Below are positions 1 to 12,660 of a DNA stretch of 64,000 nucleotides, piece by piece. The stretch spans positions 24,376,161-24,440,160 of the forward strand of contig OZ035961.1 of the NCBI GenBank assembly GCA_964034945.1, read 5' to 3'. The stretch comes from Chrysopilus asiliformis. Taxonomy: Eukaryota > Arthropoda > Insecta > Diptera > Rhagionidae. The notes under the pieces were generated by a model. The model was not told where the DNA came from. It saw nothing but the letters and a program-made list of their open reading frames with translations, and did no database searches. The position numbers and the translations under genes are program-made. Every line of letters begins with the position of its first letter. The stretch's first letter is position 1.

Positions 1-1875
1 ATATAAAAATAGTTAAAATGATAATATCTTATTCTAGAAATTAGTTTGAGAGATAATAAATAAGAAGAGATGTTACTTTGTTGTAGCATAGAATAAGGAA
101 TATATAGAAAAAACTCTGTCGAACAAATTTTTGACAAAGTTCCCCTTCGAGGGGGGAACTCACTTTCGTCACTTTCGTCGTATCTATGGAGGAATCGAAT
201 GGATAATTTTTTTGAGATGGAGGAATCGAATGGATAATTTTTTTGCGTGTTACATCGGATCCTCTTGCTTCATCTCACAGTGGAAAATTTTTCTCTAAAA
301 ATTTGTTCTAAGAGTTTATTCTCTAGATTATTTGTTCTCTGGTTGTAGTGTCGCAGCGTTCTCTCACAAAACAAAATACAGTATACTCGCATGAAATCTT
401 AAGCTGTTCATATAACAGAGTATTTAATCTCAAATATTTTCTATGCATTTAATACAGATGTTCTTATTATAGAATGGTCGTATAATCGCGACTCTACTCT
501 GTAATCGCTTGATTTAAGTACTTTTTATTTAAATCAAATACAAAAATCGTTGTCGCAAATTTAGTGATATACTTTATTTCATTGTACTGCTCTTTCGTTG
601 AATCTAATGACAATTTTCCCTCAGTGTAACAAAAATTCCTGCGCGCTGTCGGCAGGGGGGGGGGGGGAGTTGGGGGCTGGTGATTGGTAATGCGAGTTAT
701 TTTATAGAACTCCTCAAAGTAAGATATTTTTCAGAAATTTCAACAGGTAAAAAATTTCCTCGGACAATCACTAGTGCATTGCCACTATGATAAAAAAAAA
801 TCATTGGACAATGTATACCGAATGCAGTGTAGTTTGCAATCTACATACTGATGCTAAGACGTTTTAACACTAAACTAATGATACGTGCACCTCTGTTACC
901 TTTACCTTTTCGGGACTCCAAGCTGTAAGCCATGATTACGCCATCAAACGATGAAGCTTGGATTACAAAACCAATCCGTAAAAATCGCATAAAAAAACGT
1001 TAAGTTTTCAACCAAATTACAATCGTTTTCGCGGAAAGTCGAATAACTTTCAGTTCAACGGTTAATTCGTCAGGTTGTTAGGTTTATATTGACATACAAT
1101 GTAAAACCAGTGCTAATCGACAGAATCCATAATAAATGGTGAAACTGAACTTTTTCAGCTTATAACGTTAACCAAAACAATGCTTTATCCGTGCCAATTT
1201 CTTTACACCATCAAGAGTTTACCCATTCTTCGTGTTTCAATTCTTGCTAAAAAAACACCTTAATGTAAATTTTGATGCAAAGACAGATGTTGTTTTTGCT
1301 TTGAGGTTTTTCCAAGTTTTGTTTCTTTTTGCTTGTAAAAAAAGCGATCATAATAATGGGGCTCCGAAAAATCTGTCTGTATCTCGTCTGGATGCCATTG
1401 TGCCGATGGAATTTTGTAACACTTAATTCACTGATTATAGGTTAGTTTTTAAACCAGGTGAGCTATTGTAATGCTATGAATTCAAAAGTGAATCCAAAAT
1501 GCATTTTTTACCAAACACTTTTGTATGTCTTTGAATTTTTGACACATTTTCTGTTGTTGTCAGTATAAAATTCAACGTTTTTAAAAAGATATTGCGAAAC
1601 CAAAATAAATCATTCCATTTTTAATAGAAAAATTTTTTTTACGATATTTGCATATCAAAGATATTATACTGAAATGATTTTCACAATTGAAAAATTTGAT
1701 AAAAATGTGAATTTTGGATTTAAAAAGTTGCCAAAATTTAACCAAAAATACGTCATGTTACACCTGAACACTAGGTGGGCTGCAAACCAAAAATTTAGAG
1801 TTCATGGTAATCCTGCCGACGAAACCACTTTTCCATACTGCCGCGTTGGAAATTCGTAAATAAATTTGCGCTGCA

Positions 1876-1903
1876 CCCCCCCCCCCCCCCCCCCCCCCCC
1901 CCC
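1876..1903. repeat. homopolymer C28 tract
   Basis: Twenty-eight consecutive C residues on the + strand. Similar but shorter C or G runs occur at 655-667, 28920-28934 and 55886-55896. Length is likely to vary between individuals and to be error-prone in assembly. Confidence 0.9.
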
Positions 1904-2159
1904 TCTTGCCATTCTTACCCCCTCTTGCCACCCACAACCTATTTTTTCGTGATCTTTGGTCTGGTGTTAGGTATACTCCCGTAAACGGCTCTGCCCATAA
2001 ATGTGGGGGTATTTTAAGGGCAGCCCGAAGGTTAAAAATTGTTTGGTTGTGGTTGCAAAAAACAAGGGGTTCTTCCGTCAAATTGTAAGATAATTAGGAT
2101 ATTTTCCAGTATCAAAATAAAATATCCAAATCATGGTTTTGACAAAAAAAATAATCTTA

Positions 2160-2420
2160 TGACAACAGCAAAAAATCTACGTTCTTGCGCCATTTTTTAC
2201 CCGCGTATTTCCGGAGTAAATCGCGAAAAACAAAACTGCGATTTTTAAAAAGCCGCCGTTTTGTTTACTTCCGGTTAAGGGATTTTCACCAAAAGTTGAT
2301 AATATCGCCAGTTTTCCAGGACCAAAATGCCTGTAAAATTTCGTGGCTCTAGCTCTAGTAGTGTTTGAGAAATCTTGTACACAGACTAACAGATTCGGGA
2401 AATACTTTTTAAGCAAAATT
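2160..2420 (-). repeat. dispersed repeat family E, inverted copy
   Basis: Read on the - strand this matches copies at 17060-17770, 46220-46990 and 48060-48330. Shared landmarks are a 'clamp' of TAGAGCTAGAGC followed by ATGAAATTTTACAGG-like sequence, an AACCGGAAGT motif, GGCGGCTTTTTAAAAA, and a TTTACTCCGGAAA-like stretch. Family identity is unknown. It is probably a non-autonomous mobile element, because copies lie in both orientations at unlinked points. Confidence 0.6.
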
Positions 2421-3804
2421 AAGAGGTCGAAATTTTTCATAAATACAAACTTTATTATACTTCGTCTAAGAAAGTAAAAAGCATTTTGATCATAAAAATT
2501 ATTTGCACGAATATTTTCTAAAGCAACAATCAAATTAAAAGAGTTAACAAGACGCAAATTACGCGTATAAATTGCAACCTAATGTGGGAGTAGATACAAC
2601 TTTCCATATAATCTTGGGAATAGCGTCATCTTTCACACATCTGAAGATTATTGCACTAACAATCGGTTAAATTACTTTCGAAACCGCTACACAAGTGACA
2701 TCATATTACATATGACGGAATTGACTACTGGAGACGTTTTTTTAAATACAGTTTCCCTTTCTTTAATTAGTTGCAATTTCTCGTATTTGAAGAACTTCGT
2801 GTATTTTATTAATAAGAGTAGTTTTTTTTTTGTGATTTGATGTATGATATTTTAGCAAAGTTACTTTCACATATGATTTACTTTAAGATATCTTATGGGT
2901 AATTTGTCTTTTGATAGTAAAATTATTAATATTGGTTTAAATGCAACAAATTACTTTTGTTTGGTTAGGAGAAAAGGTGCCATGAGACATAAAAATTACA
3001 TAAAAACAAAAGTCTCTGAATGCATCATTAATTCTTCAACATTCGCCTCGAGTAATTGATGATCACTTCGTGGAATTCAACTATTAATCCACGCTAAAGT
3101 GATTATCAGAAGACTAGTAAAAGTTATCAGTTATAAAAACAAACCAACAATTTTTAATTCATCGCTAGGTATGTTTATGTATTCAATAGATTTTTTTTAT
3201 TATTGTTTCATCAAATGAAATATGCTCCCAGGGGTCTTGACTTCAGTCGTTATGAGCGAAATGTCGACGAAACTTTTAAAAATCCGGCACGACATCGACA
3301 ATGGCACCCGGTAAAACTTACTGAAAAAGTTGAATGAACTTATCCTGTATCTATTTCTGATATTATATCTGTTAGATATTTAGCGCGAAGTTTGACTTCA
3401 ACTGTTTGCCATGAGTTCAAAAATTCCAGGTAGGCAGCTCCATTGTACCAGAGATTGGCATTTAAAATTAACATTTTTGTCTTTCTTTATCACACACTCG
3501 AATCAGTCATAAAATCTCTAAGGTAAGCGAGCGCGGACAGGTGTTAATGGAATACCAAAACGAATGAAATTAAAATGCCAAAAACTTCTGGGAGCTCCAG
3601 AAATTCTTACTTTCGATCATCGAAAATCGTCGAGATACGATTTTCAGTTCTCCCGAGAGATTATAATACATGGAAAAAAGATTTTCTAAAATTTTCATTC
3701 ATGTAAAACCAGTAAAACTTTTCTCAAGTTGAAAATATTGTGGCGACAAATAGAAATTCAATTTTTTTTATAAAAAGAAAACTATGCAATAATAATGCTA
3801 TTTG

Positions 3805-4959
3805 CTTATAACTAGGGCCCGGATTTAAGGCACTTATAAAATGGGAAAAAAGGCAGGCAAAAAGGCAGTATAAAAGACTGAATAAGCATTAATTTTTCAA
3901 AAAAAAGGCATTTATTTAAACAAAAGGCATTTTCATTGCACGAATATGACATATCATGTATCACAAAATTGAACGCAGAACGCTTGCAAAAAATTTCAGA
4001 TAAATTAAATTCATATAAATAAATTTAAAAAAATATATAAAAAGCTAATAGCCGTATAAAGAGCCTCACTTCATTTAAGTAATATAAGTGTTCGCTGCTT
4101 TTTACCTACAACTTGTGATAGTGACGTTACTTTAGGTGCATTAAGAATCATAATAGGTAATACGGATCTAATACTGATTGCAAGAAATAATTAAGTGAAC
4201 TAATAAAACTTACCTAAAAGTTCTTTCTAATCCCCGAAATTGTTTCTAAATAGCAGGTTTCCAATTCTTTCGTAACGTTGATTCATCTGGAATTTTTTCA
4301 TGGCAATATTTTTGAAAAAAACTCTTTCAAAATATAATTATTCAATTTCCAAAGTGGAATATTTGCTTTAACAAATGCCATACATAAATCTCTAAAAAAT
4401 TATGAGTCGCTTCTTCTGCTGATTGCATTTTTGAATATCCCGACTTTTTTTGAACTTGCTTTCTGCAATAAATTCTTGTGTATGGCAATTTTTATGTGTT
4501 GTGTCACAAAATACTTTTTTGAATGATTCACTACTTTTTCGCAAATTTTGCAGAAAAGCAAACTCCCGTCTGTCGAGAAACAGTCTTTACCAAATGTATT
4601 TACAAGGTTCACGAGTATAAGGCGGTTTTCTCGTGTGATTTTTGGCATTTCTAAGATTTCAATTTACTACCAAAACTAAACTGATCGTACATTGGCGCAA
4701 CTGTCATAAATATAGGCATTGCCAAATCAAAAAAAAAATAATGATAATTTTTATGGGTACTTAAATTACCCTAAAAGGAATTTATAAATCTTTTTAAGAT
4801 CGGAATTATTAAAAAAGGCATTAAAAAAAGGCTAAATGGTCGAAAAAGTGGGAAAATAAGCAAAAATGCCTAAAAGGCAGTTATTATACAAAAATGAACG
4901 AAAAAAGCAAAATAGGCAAAATGCCTTTTTGCCTTAAATATCCGGGCCCTGCTTATAAC
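3805..4959. mobile_element. hAT-type DNA transposon relic with 8-bp target duplication
   Basis: The element spans 3813-4951 (1139 bp) and is bounded by near-perfect terminal inverted repeats: TAGGGCCCGGAT at the left end and the complement of CAGGGCCCGGAT at the right. It is flanked by a perfect 8-bp duplication CTTATAAC (3805-3812 and 4952-4959). Eight-base target duplications and CAGGG-type ends are hallmarks of hAT elements. Subterminal AAAAAGGCA motifs recur at both ends. The interior holds only an N-terminal transposase fragment (next entry), so it cannot mobilise itself. The intact duplication shows simple insertion without later end loss. Confidence 0.85.
4400..4648 (-). pseudogene. 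BED zinc-finger fragment of hAT transposase
   Basis: An 82-codon frame inside the hAT relic starts at an ATG (4648). It carries a BED-type zinc-binding pattern: C33-x2-C36, then H51-x5-H57, with the phrase LLFCKICEKVV before the histidine pair. BED fingers are the N-terminal DNA-binding domains of hAT transposases, and are also found in domesticated hAT-derived proteins. The catalytic RNase-H-like domain and the hAT dimerisation domain are absent, so this is a truncated N-terminus rather than a working transposase. Domestication cannot be excluded but nothing here supports it. Confidence 0.6.
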
Positions 4960-5244
4960 ACTAGAAACATTGGACTAATCTGACCTGAACTTTACGGAGA
5001 GCTAGTTATGTAGTATCAAGAAAGATGTTTTTAGTCTGCACTGTCTACAAGATCCCCTTCCTTCTGGCCCCCTTTTCTGGCGTCTTCTGAGACGTTAATA
5101 AAATGTTGGTCCGGTTTTTAGTATTAGACAAGTTTCTCCCCAAGGGTTCTTTAAGACCATTGAAATCAATCGCCTTTCCCTGCTATCTAGCTATACTGAA
5201 GTTCTGAAGAGGCTTTAATTTAGTTTTAAAGCTGTAGCTGAGTT

Positions 5245-5500
5245 TACCATAAGTCCCGGATTTACGCATGTTGTCCCAGCGTTCCGGAAACGAAACTTTT
5301 GTTCCGAATTTTTCAAATTAGTATTATAAAGTAGAAAGAACGATCACGAAATCTACAAAACATTCTCTATTTCGGCTGAGAGTAGCTCTAAATATTGTAT
5401 TTCGCCTGCGGCGCATTTTTCAATGATTTTCAGCAAAGAGCGCATGTATTACAAAAATTTGTCCCAAATAAATATTTGAAAACGTGTAAATTCGATCATT
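5245..5500 (+). repeat. dispersed repeat family C copy
   Basis: This copy contains the landmarks ATGTTGTCCCAGCGTTCCGG, AACTTTTGTTCCGAATTTT and TTCGCCTGCGGCGCATTTTT. The same ordered landmarks occur at 25480-25820. Parts recur at 6690-6800, 13640-13690, 23930-24030 and 60510-60600. The TGCGGCGCA core is conspicuous in this AT-rich sequence. Confidence 0.6.
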
Positions 5501-7464
5501 CCAACTAAATCTAAACGTAAAGTTCTAGACACTCAATCACAAAATTGAAATGTAACTCACCCAACTAACTTTTCATCGCGATCGTTTTATTACCATGAGA
5601 TCAAATCGTATACTGATCTGACCATAAAACTTAAAGCCAACCAAAATTTTACGAAAAACGAATAAAATTCCAAATTTCGGTGGATTTCATTGCCATTGAC
5701 TGATTCGTGTTCAGATTAGCCAGACTTAGATCTACAAGTAATATCAAAAAATCCATGGTCAATGGACGAATATTCTCACATGTGTTTCACTTCATTTTTA
5801 TTGTCTCACATATTTGGTTTTTGACCTGTAGATTAGTTTCATCTGACAATCGTTAATTTCCATCGTGAATATCTGACAAAAGGTGTTACTTGATGTCATT
5901 TCTATAGTGTGATTCGGTTTTTTTTGTTAGCAATGGCGGCAACATAAATCAAAACAAAAACATATGCATAATAAATTTCCTATCGGGAATGTATTTTTCA
6001 ATTGGAAATTTTTTTTTGGCGTTGTCGTGCTGTGGAAATGCGGACAAGGTTGGATTTGGGAAGTGCAGCCAACCACACACTATTATTGACATGCCATGAG
6101 GTGTAACTTTTATGCTACCATATGGGGCTACCGTGATTTCGGCGCTTAAGGTAGATGGCCGATTCGCGTGAAATGAAATCGGTGTGAAGGTTGCATTCGG
6201 TCATGCGTTTTCTTCAGTTCTGATACTGAATGTGCTGCAAATATGCCAAAAAAAAAAATTGGGACTATTAACAAAGAAACCACTGTCATGATTTGTTTCA
6301 TAACAGTTTGTATGTTCTTTATTCCAGTTAATTGCCAAGTCATTTATTTGCAAAAAATTTCAATGCTGACAATCGACAGACAAGAAGAAGTAAAAAAGGC
6401 TCCTTCAATTAGACAATTTAATACTTTATTGAGCATGTTGCTTACTACAATTCATTCTTGGTGGTCATTGAAGTCTTGGAGCCATACAGAAATTCCTAAT
6501 CGATTCTTCGTAGCTCAAATGAATTTAAGGTCTTCAATACAATTTGAACTTCACGTTTCATTGTACGACATAATTGAATATCTTTTGACTGAGTTTTATA
6601 TTTGTAAGAAATCGATTTTTGTCCGCTTCGAAATATTTTAAAAGCTTTTTTTATAATATGCCCTATCACCTAATTATAGTGTGTCCATACGTGACGGATT
6701 CGCCGGGATAGTCCAAGATTCTGGCATATTGTCCCTTCGTCCTGGAATCTAAGATTTTATCCAGGAATTTCTCAATTTGTAATGTCGGACTATCTGGAGT
6801 TTCAAAAAAAAAAAAAATATTTCGATTAAAAAATAATTACAAAAAAAATATTTCGATTAAGAAAATTTTGGATATCCTGGCAATCTAATTTACTTTGATT
6901 CCACAGGTAATTATTTTATCAGTTACCTTTGATTTAATAAAAAAAATGAATGACGAACGGAAAATTCTAGAAAATTTTTTTTCTATAAATAGTAGTCGGG
7001 TCTTTGCCCTCGAATTATTAAGTATTTGATTTTCATCGTATACGGGCTAAAAGAAAAAAAAAATATTTTCCATATTTTGTGGAAAATTTTCCTAAAATTT
7101 AAATTGTTTTTTTTTTGTTCGTGATAATTTTATGTTTTTTTTTACTTAATAGTTTAGTTTTTTTTGTGTGAAATATAATAAACACGAATTAGTTTTTTTG
7201 TGTGCTGGTAAAAGAAAGAAAAACGATAAAAAAAAAATGAAACGAATTTTGTAAAAGTTTAAAAGAAATTTAAAATTTAAACCAAAAATTTTGTATATAA
7301 AATATAATAAAAACTAATAGAATAAAAACAAGAATATTGTGAATTATAAAATTAAAAGGACTATAAATAAAGCATCGTGATCTGTGTGATGTGGTAAAAA
7401 GAAAAAGAAAAGAAAGATTTTCTTATTGAATAACCAAATTTTGCGGAGCCCGATCAGGATCTTT

Positions 7465-7620
7465 GCAGAGCAGCGGTAGCAGAAAAAAAAAATTGAGCAG
7501 CGACAGCAGAAAAAATTGAATAGCGGCAGCAAGAAAAGTAGAGCAGCGGCAGCAGAAAAATTGAGCAACGGAAGCATAAAAATTGAATAGCTGCACCAAC
7601 ATCAGAAGAGCAGCTGAAGC
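7465..7620. repeat. degenerate minisatellite, GAGCAGCGGCAGCAGAAAAA type
   Basis: About seven imperfect copies of a 20-25 bp unit (GAGCAGCGGCAGCAGAAAAA with ATTGAATAGC variants). Copies have diverged and differ in A-run length. No open frame with protein features runs through it. Confidence 0.7.
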
Positions 7621-9611
7621 AGATTTTTTCCAGTATGGTAGCGGGGAATGAAGAAATTTAAAAGAAAAATCTTCGTATACGCTGGCCAGCTAAGTCTTGA
7701 GTTTTTTTTATATAAATTATTATATAGTCATATTTTAGTAGGGATAAATAAGGATTTTTCTTTAAGATTATATTAAATGTTTTTGCTATAAAAAATATAA
7801 TATGTTTCAGGTTACGTTTAAAAAAAAAAAAAAAAAATACGTTTCATATTTTTTTTGCAACACAAAAAAAAATGAATTTGAAAATGTTGAACTAATCCTT
7901 TAAAACGGAGGTGGGGCTCTGTTTTCTTGTTCGATGGCGAAGGAAAGAGGAAAAAAAGATGATGAAGGGAACTAATAAATTGGAAATGTGTTGATTTTTG
8001 ATTTCTTTTTGGTAATTTTTTTTTAAAGGGGATTTCTAAGCGAGTGGCGGCTTAGGGATCAAGGCTCAAACCCGGTGTTTGAGGTAATGGGTGGTGAAGT
8101 TGAACTCGCGCATAATATCAAATTTTTCTTCCAGCTATCAAGTTTTTTTTTTTTTTCTTTTTCTGAAATTTTGTCTGATGGGCAACGGCTCATTATTTTG
8201 ATTTTTTTTTTTAATCTTTTGATTTTTTTTTATTAACTTTATCCGGACTACCTTGGAGCGGTGAAGGGCCTAAAAACTCTTCTTCTCAAGCCCTCCAGTC
8301 CCATATCGATACCTATAAAATTATTTTTTTTTTGGATTTTCATGGTAGAAATAGCGACCCGCCCCAACCGACGAGCTAAGCTGTGCGTTATGCAAGAGGT
8401 ATCATTTCAGCTATTTCGAAGGCCAGAAAATCGATGGACACATCACATAGTTAAAGAAATTTAATTACTGGTTCATTACAAATTTAATATCATAATTTAC
8501 TAAATGCTAAAACAAAATGAAATAAGCAAACGCAATTTACTTTGCCAAAAGGTTGCTATTAATGCAATATTTTTTGCCTGTGACGATTTTTTTAACAAAT
8601 TTCCATCGTAATTTATAAAAATTGTCTGTGACGTATTGATGTATATATTTCTATTTTCACAATTAAAATTGCATTTATTTATACAGCAAAAGAAAGCACA
8701 TAAAATTTATTTTTCCCGCTCGCTGGTGACTTGTAGATCTTAATCAATAATTCTATCTCACTCTGTTTAAAAAATTTTGTCTGCGTCGCAAATTCATTAA
8801 TTGCTTTTCCTCGGATTTGATTTAAGAAAACATTTTTCAATATCCTTAGTTTTTTTCCTGCGCAACTTTTCGTTCTCCAAACGGGTTCCGAAAAGCCCCT
8901 ATTCCAAAGAAACGTAAAACGGATAAACTTCTTTAATTATATCTGTGGAAAAAATACAAAACATCTTAAGTCGCTTTTCAAGCGATGCCAAATTTATCTG
9001 TAATTGCATTTGCAGACAGACCACTTTGGCTGCGACTGAAAATTGACTTAAGATGTTTTCCCTATTTGCCGCTGATATAACGATAGAATAGGAATTATCC
9101 AAATTTTTGTGTATAAGATTTGTTGTATACCGTCTCAGCCACCACCAACTCCTGACATCTCCCCAATTGACCCAAAATAAATATGATCACCCTATTTAAT
9201 AAGTTATTTTCAGTTTAAAAGGCTTTTTTTGGTAATTTAAAGTTCTTTTCCTAAAGATTTGTTTCTCGGAGGATTGAAATGGTTTACGATTTTAACTTTT
9301 CTTTACTAGGAATGGAAATAAATTAAAAGTCTGAGCATGTTTTTATTCTAAATAAAGGTCAGGTTTAAGATATTATCACCACAACTCTAATTAGAAGAGG
9401 TGCGTATCAGGTTTCATTTTATCATTCGCCTCTAGGTTTGCTTAATTAATTAAAAAATTCTTAGCAACTTTTTATGTCGCTATAATGTTTTTATGTTCGA
9501 TTAGAGAAAAAAACTTTTCGTAAACATGAAATTATTATTTATTTGATCTATAATATAAATTTCACCTTTTTGTAAACCGCTAACTGTAAACCGGGTGCAG
9601 TTCAATTTTTC

Positions 9612-10548
9612 TCTGTTTGAATGTCTGTCTGTTTGAATGTCTGTCTGTTTGTCTGTCTGTTTGTAAGTCTGTTTGTAAGTCTGTTTGTAAGTCTGTTTGT
9701 CTGTCTGTTTGTCTGTCTGTTTGTCTGTCTGTTTGTCTGTCTGTTTGTCTGTCTGTTTGTCTGTCTGTTTGTCTGTCTGTTTGTCTGTCTGTTTGTCTGT
9801 CTGTTTGTCTGTCTGTTTGTCTGTCTGTTTGTCTGTCTGTTTGTCTGTCTGTTTGTCTGTCTGTTTGTCTGTCTGTTTGTCTGTCTGTTTGTCTGTCTGT
9901 TTGTCTGTCTGTTTGTCTGTCTGTTTGTCTGTCTGTTTGTCTGTCTGTTTGTCTGTCTGTTTGTCTGTCTGTTTGTCTGTCTGTTTGTCTGTCTGTTTGT
10001 CTGTCTGTTTGTCTGTCTGTTTGTCTGTCTGTTTGTCTGTCTGTTTGTCTGTCTGTTTGTCTGTCTGTTTGTCTGTCTGTTTGTCTGTCTGTTTGTCTGT
10101 CTGTTTGTCTGTCTGTTTGTCTGTCTGTTTGTCTGTCTGTTTGTCTGTCTGTTTGTCTGTCTGTTTGTCTGTCTGTTTGTCTGTCTGTTTGTCTGTCTGT
10201 TTGTCTGTCTGTTTGTCTGTCTGTTTGTCTGTTTGTCTGTCTGTTTGTCTGTCTGTTTGTCTGTCTGTTTGTCTGTCTGTTTGTCTGTCTGTTTGTCTGT
10301 CTGTTTGTCTGTCTGTTTGTCTGTCTGTTTGTCTGTCTGTTTGTCTGTCTGTTTGTCTGTCTGTTTGTCTGTCTGTTTGTCTGTCTGTTTGTCTGTCTGT
10401 TTGTCTGTCTGTTTGTCTGTCTGTTTGTCTGTCTGTTTGTCTGTCTGTTTGTCTGTCTGTTTGTCTGTCTGTTTGTCTGTCTGTTTGTCTGTCTGTTTGT
10501 CTGTCTGTTTGTATGTCTGTTTGTCTGTCTGTTTGTCAGTCTGTTTGT
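9612..10548. repeat. 937-bp satellite of 12-bp unit TGTCTGTCTGTT
   Basis: About 78 nearly identical tandem copies of TGTCTGTCTGTT. The edges are degraded (TTTGAATGTCTG on the left, CAGTCTGTTTGTGC on the right), and there is one 8-bp short unit near 10225-10234. Long open frames through it (CLSVCLFV repeats in all three forward frames) are artefacts of a stop-free 12-mer. It abuts a family A fragment at 10610-10760. That family carries a short (CTGT/CCGT) tract, so the satellite may have grown from one. Confidence 0.95.
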
Positions 10549-12660
10549 GCCCGCATCACATAAAAATGTGTGTATGGAATTTCGTATGTGAGTTATATGT
10601 CTGATTATAAAATCGGCTACACGTTTTCTTTATTTAAACAATTTCCTCCCCCTTCCACCCATCCCATCCCCCTCTTCCCTCCATACATACCAATTTCCTC
10701 GAAAACGGTGAGTTCTACAAAAAAAATATTAAGACCAAAGATGTTTAGAATAAATTCAACCTCACTTCTTACATCCCATATTTTAATTTATTTCTCCATA
10801 CACCATATTTCGATCGCAGTGACTTTTTTCTATCAAACGGGTCGAGTTGGGGAATCAAGTGGAAACCGTCAGCGATGTCGGGTTTATTTAGGCTTAAAAT
10901 GAATCCATCAACAACGGGTCCAAGAGCTGAAGGTATCAAATTCTTTTTTCAATCTTCATATCGACCTAAAATAGCAGTGGAAAGTGAATTAAAATTTTAA
11001 TATCATAACACTTAATATTATAACAAAAAAGGTCGCCAATTGGTCGACGCGTCCACAAAGTCACAGAAATGGTGGGAATTTAAAACGCGATGCCTTTTTT
11101 ACGACTTGTAGTGTTACTTGGGTCGGTAAAAATCATTATTCACTAGTAATAGTTTCTTTTTTTTCCTTCGCCATTTTTATTATGCCATTTTAATTTGATT
11201 GTTCAATCTTAATAATACATTTTTTATTTTATCTTTTTACGATTGTGAATTCCAACGCATCAAAATCAATGATTGAGAACGATGAAAGATTAATTAAATA
11301 ATTACGTTGACCGTAACGAAATATAATTTTTTTGCGCTTCGGAATGAATTCCCGATCATATAAGATCTAAATATAAAAGACAAACGTCTACTTCATCTAT
11401 CTAGATAAAAACTCGACCGCTTTATCTCGTATTGGTTTAGAAGATTCAGATTCCTCCCGGTTGAAGACTAGATTTTGTCCAGAGATCAACAAAATGTTAT
11501 ACTAAATGAGTTTAGTCGATGAGAAGATCAGCGGATAGCATCGATCGTGCAAATAATTACGCGAAAACTCCTTTCGCCGACCTCAGCCACTAAATTCCGC
11601 TATTTACCTAATGTTTACCTCACCTGGTAACGTCCAGTCGACGCACCGGCTGCGCTAATTTAGATATAAATATTTACCTGCCTCTTCCATGCCCCTTCGC
11701 GTCCAGACCATTCAACCGATCGTCCATCTATCTTGGACTACTGCTAATGTCGATCATTATTATTTGTTTGGATTTTATGTCTAAACTTAACTGTTAAACT
11801 TGAACATGAAAATAACAACAATGAATTCCGTTCTTTTTCGAGAGATTTTCACGAAAATAGCATAGCCCCTTTCCGTTTTATGAGTAAATATTGGGAAAAC
11901 ATAAAGTAGAATTTAATTTTTTGCCGTTTATAGCAAATTTCGGTCATTTAAGCGATTAGCATTAAGACGGATTTACACAAGTCGATGTGGAAAAATTTAA
12001 GAAAATCATAGTCGAAAGAAACCTTCTGCTTGTCTCTTCATCAACTTCAAATGGTATTTGATGAACGAAATCCCAGGTAGTTACCGTGTTTTGATATCCA
12101 TCCAAGAAGACGAAATGATCACAGCTTGGATGCGCATTTAAAAGTGAAATTGGCTTTGCCATTTCGAAAAAAAACGTGTTCTTCGCCATCATGCAAAGAT
12201 GCAAAATGAAAAATTTCAGAGATTCTTTTTTATTTGGACAATAAGAGACATTGCGATTATCTTTTTCGTAAATCAACAGCGATATTTTATAAATGAGTTT
12301 TCTTCCGCTGCATGAATTGAAGAAAGTTGAAAATTGAAATGAAACGCGAACGAGAAATTGCTTAAAATTATACAATGCGATGTGATGCGATTTAAGTGAA
12401 AAGCACGAAAATTCACCAAAATTAGGTATCAGGAGTTATTCAGCGAAATGTCGCTTTGTTTTCGGAAGCAAATTGAAATGCTGTCAAACGTTCTGAATGC
12501 GAACAAGGGAAAACGAGAAAATTAGGGAAATTGCAACAAATGTCTAACCAGTCATTTTAGGAAATAAAATAAAGATTTAAATGTCACAACAACTAGTTAT
12601 ATTGTCTTTTTGGTTCACGTTTCACAAATTTTGCCACACATGTTTTTGTTACAAACTGTT
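10549..12660. other. intergenic DNA, no supported gene
   Basis: A family A repeat fragment (ends like TTTCCTCGAAAACGGTGAGT) lies at 10610-10760. The remainder, including a slightly more GC-balanced stretch at 11400-11740, has no exon-like open frame bounded by splice signals. A 137-codon - strand frame at 11962-12375 shows no known motif. Confidence 0.5.

Larger units (their letters stand above)
1..3804. other. intergenic DNA, no supported gene
   Basis: AT-rich non-coding DNA. Visible items are a 31-bp direct duplication around 186-245 (unit beginning GGAGGAATCGAATGGATAAT), a G13 run at 655-667, a C28 run at 1876-1903, and an inverted copy of a dispersed repeat (listed separately) at about 2160-2420. 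The short open frames here show no protein family features and no splice logic. Confidence 0.6.
4960..9611. other. intergenic DNA with repeat fragments, no supported gene
   Basis: There are no convincing exons. Fragments of dispersed family C lie at about 5245-5500 and 6690-6800. A degenerate purine-rich minisatellite occupies about 7465-7620. The rest is T-runs and A-runs. A 132-codon frame at 6243-6641 has no recognisable family or splice context and is not called. Confidence 0.55.

Noticed and set aside
6243..6641. 132-codon + strand frame
   Set aside because: No recognised motif, AT-driven composition, no splice or poly(A) context, and an overlapping - strand frame is equally open.
9617..10604. 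Three overlapping long forward frames of [12 protein letters not shown] repeats
   Set aside because: They are translations of a stop-free 12-bp satellite. All three frames are open, with no start context or protein family.
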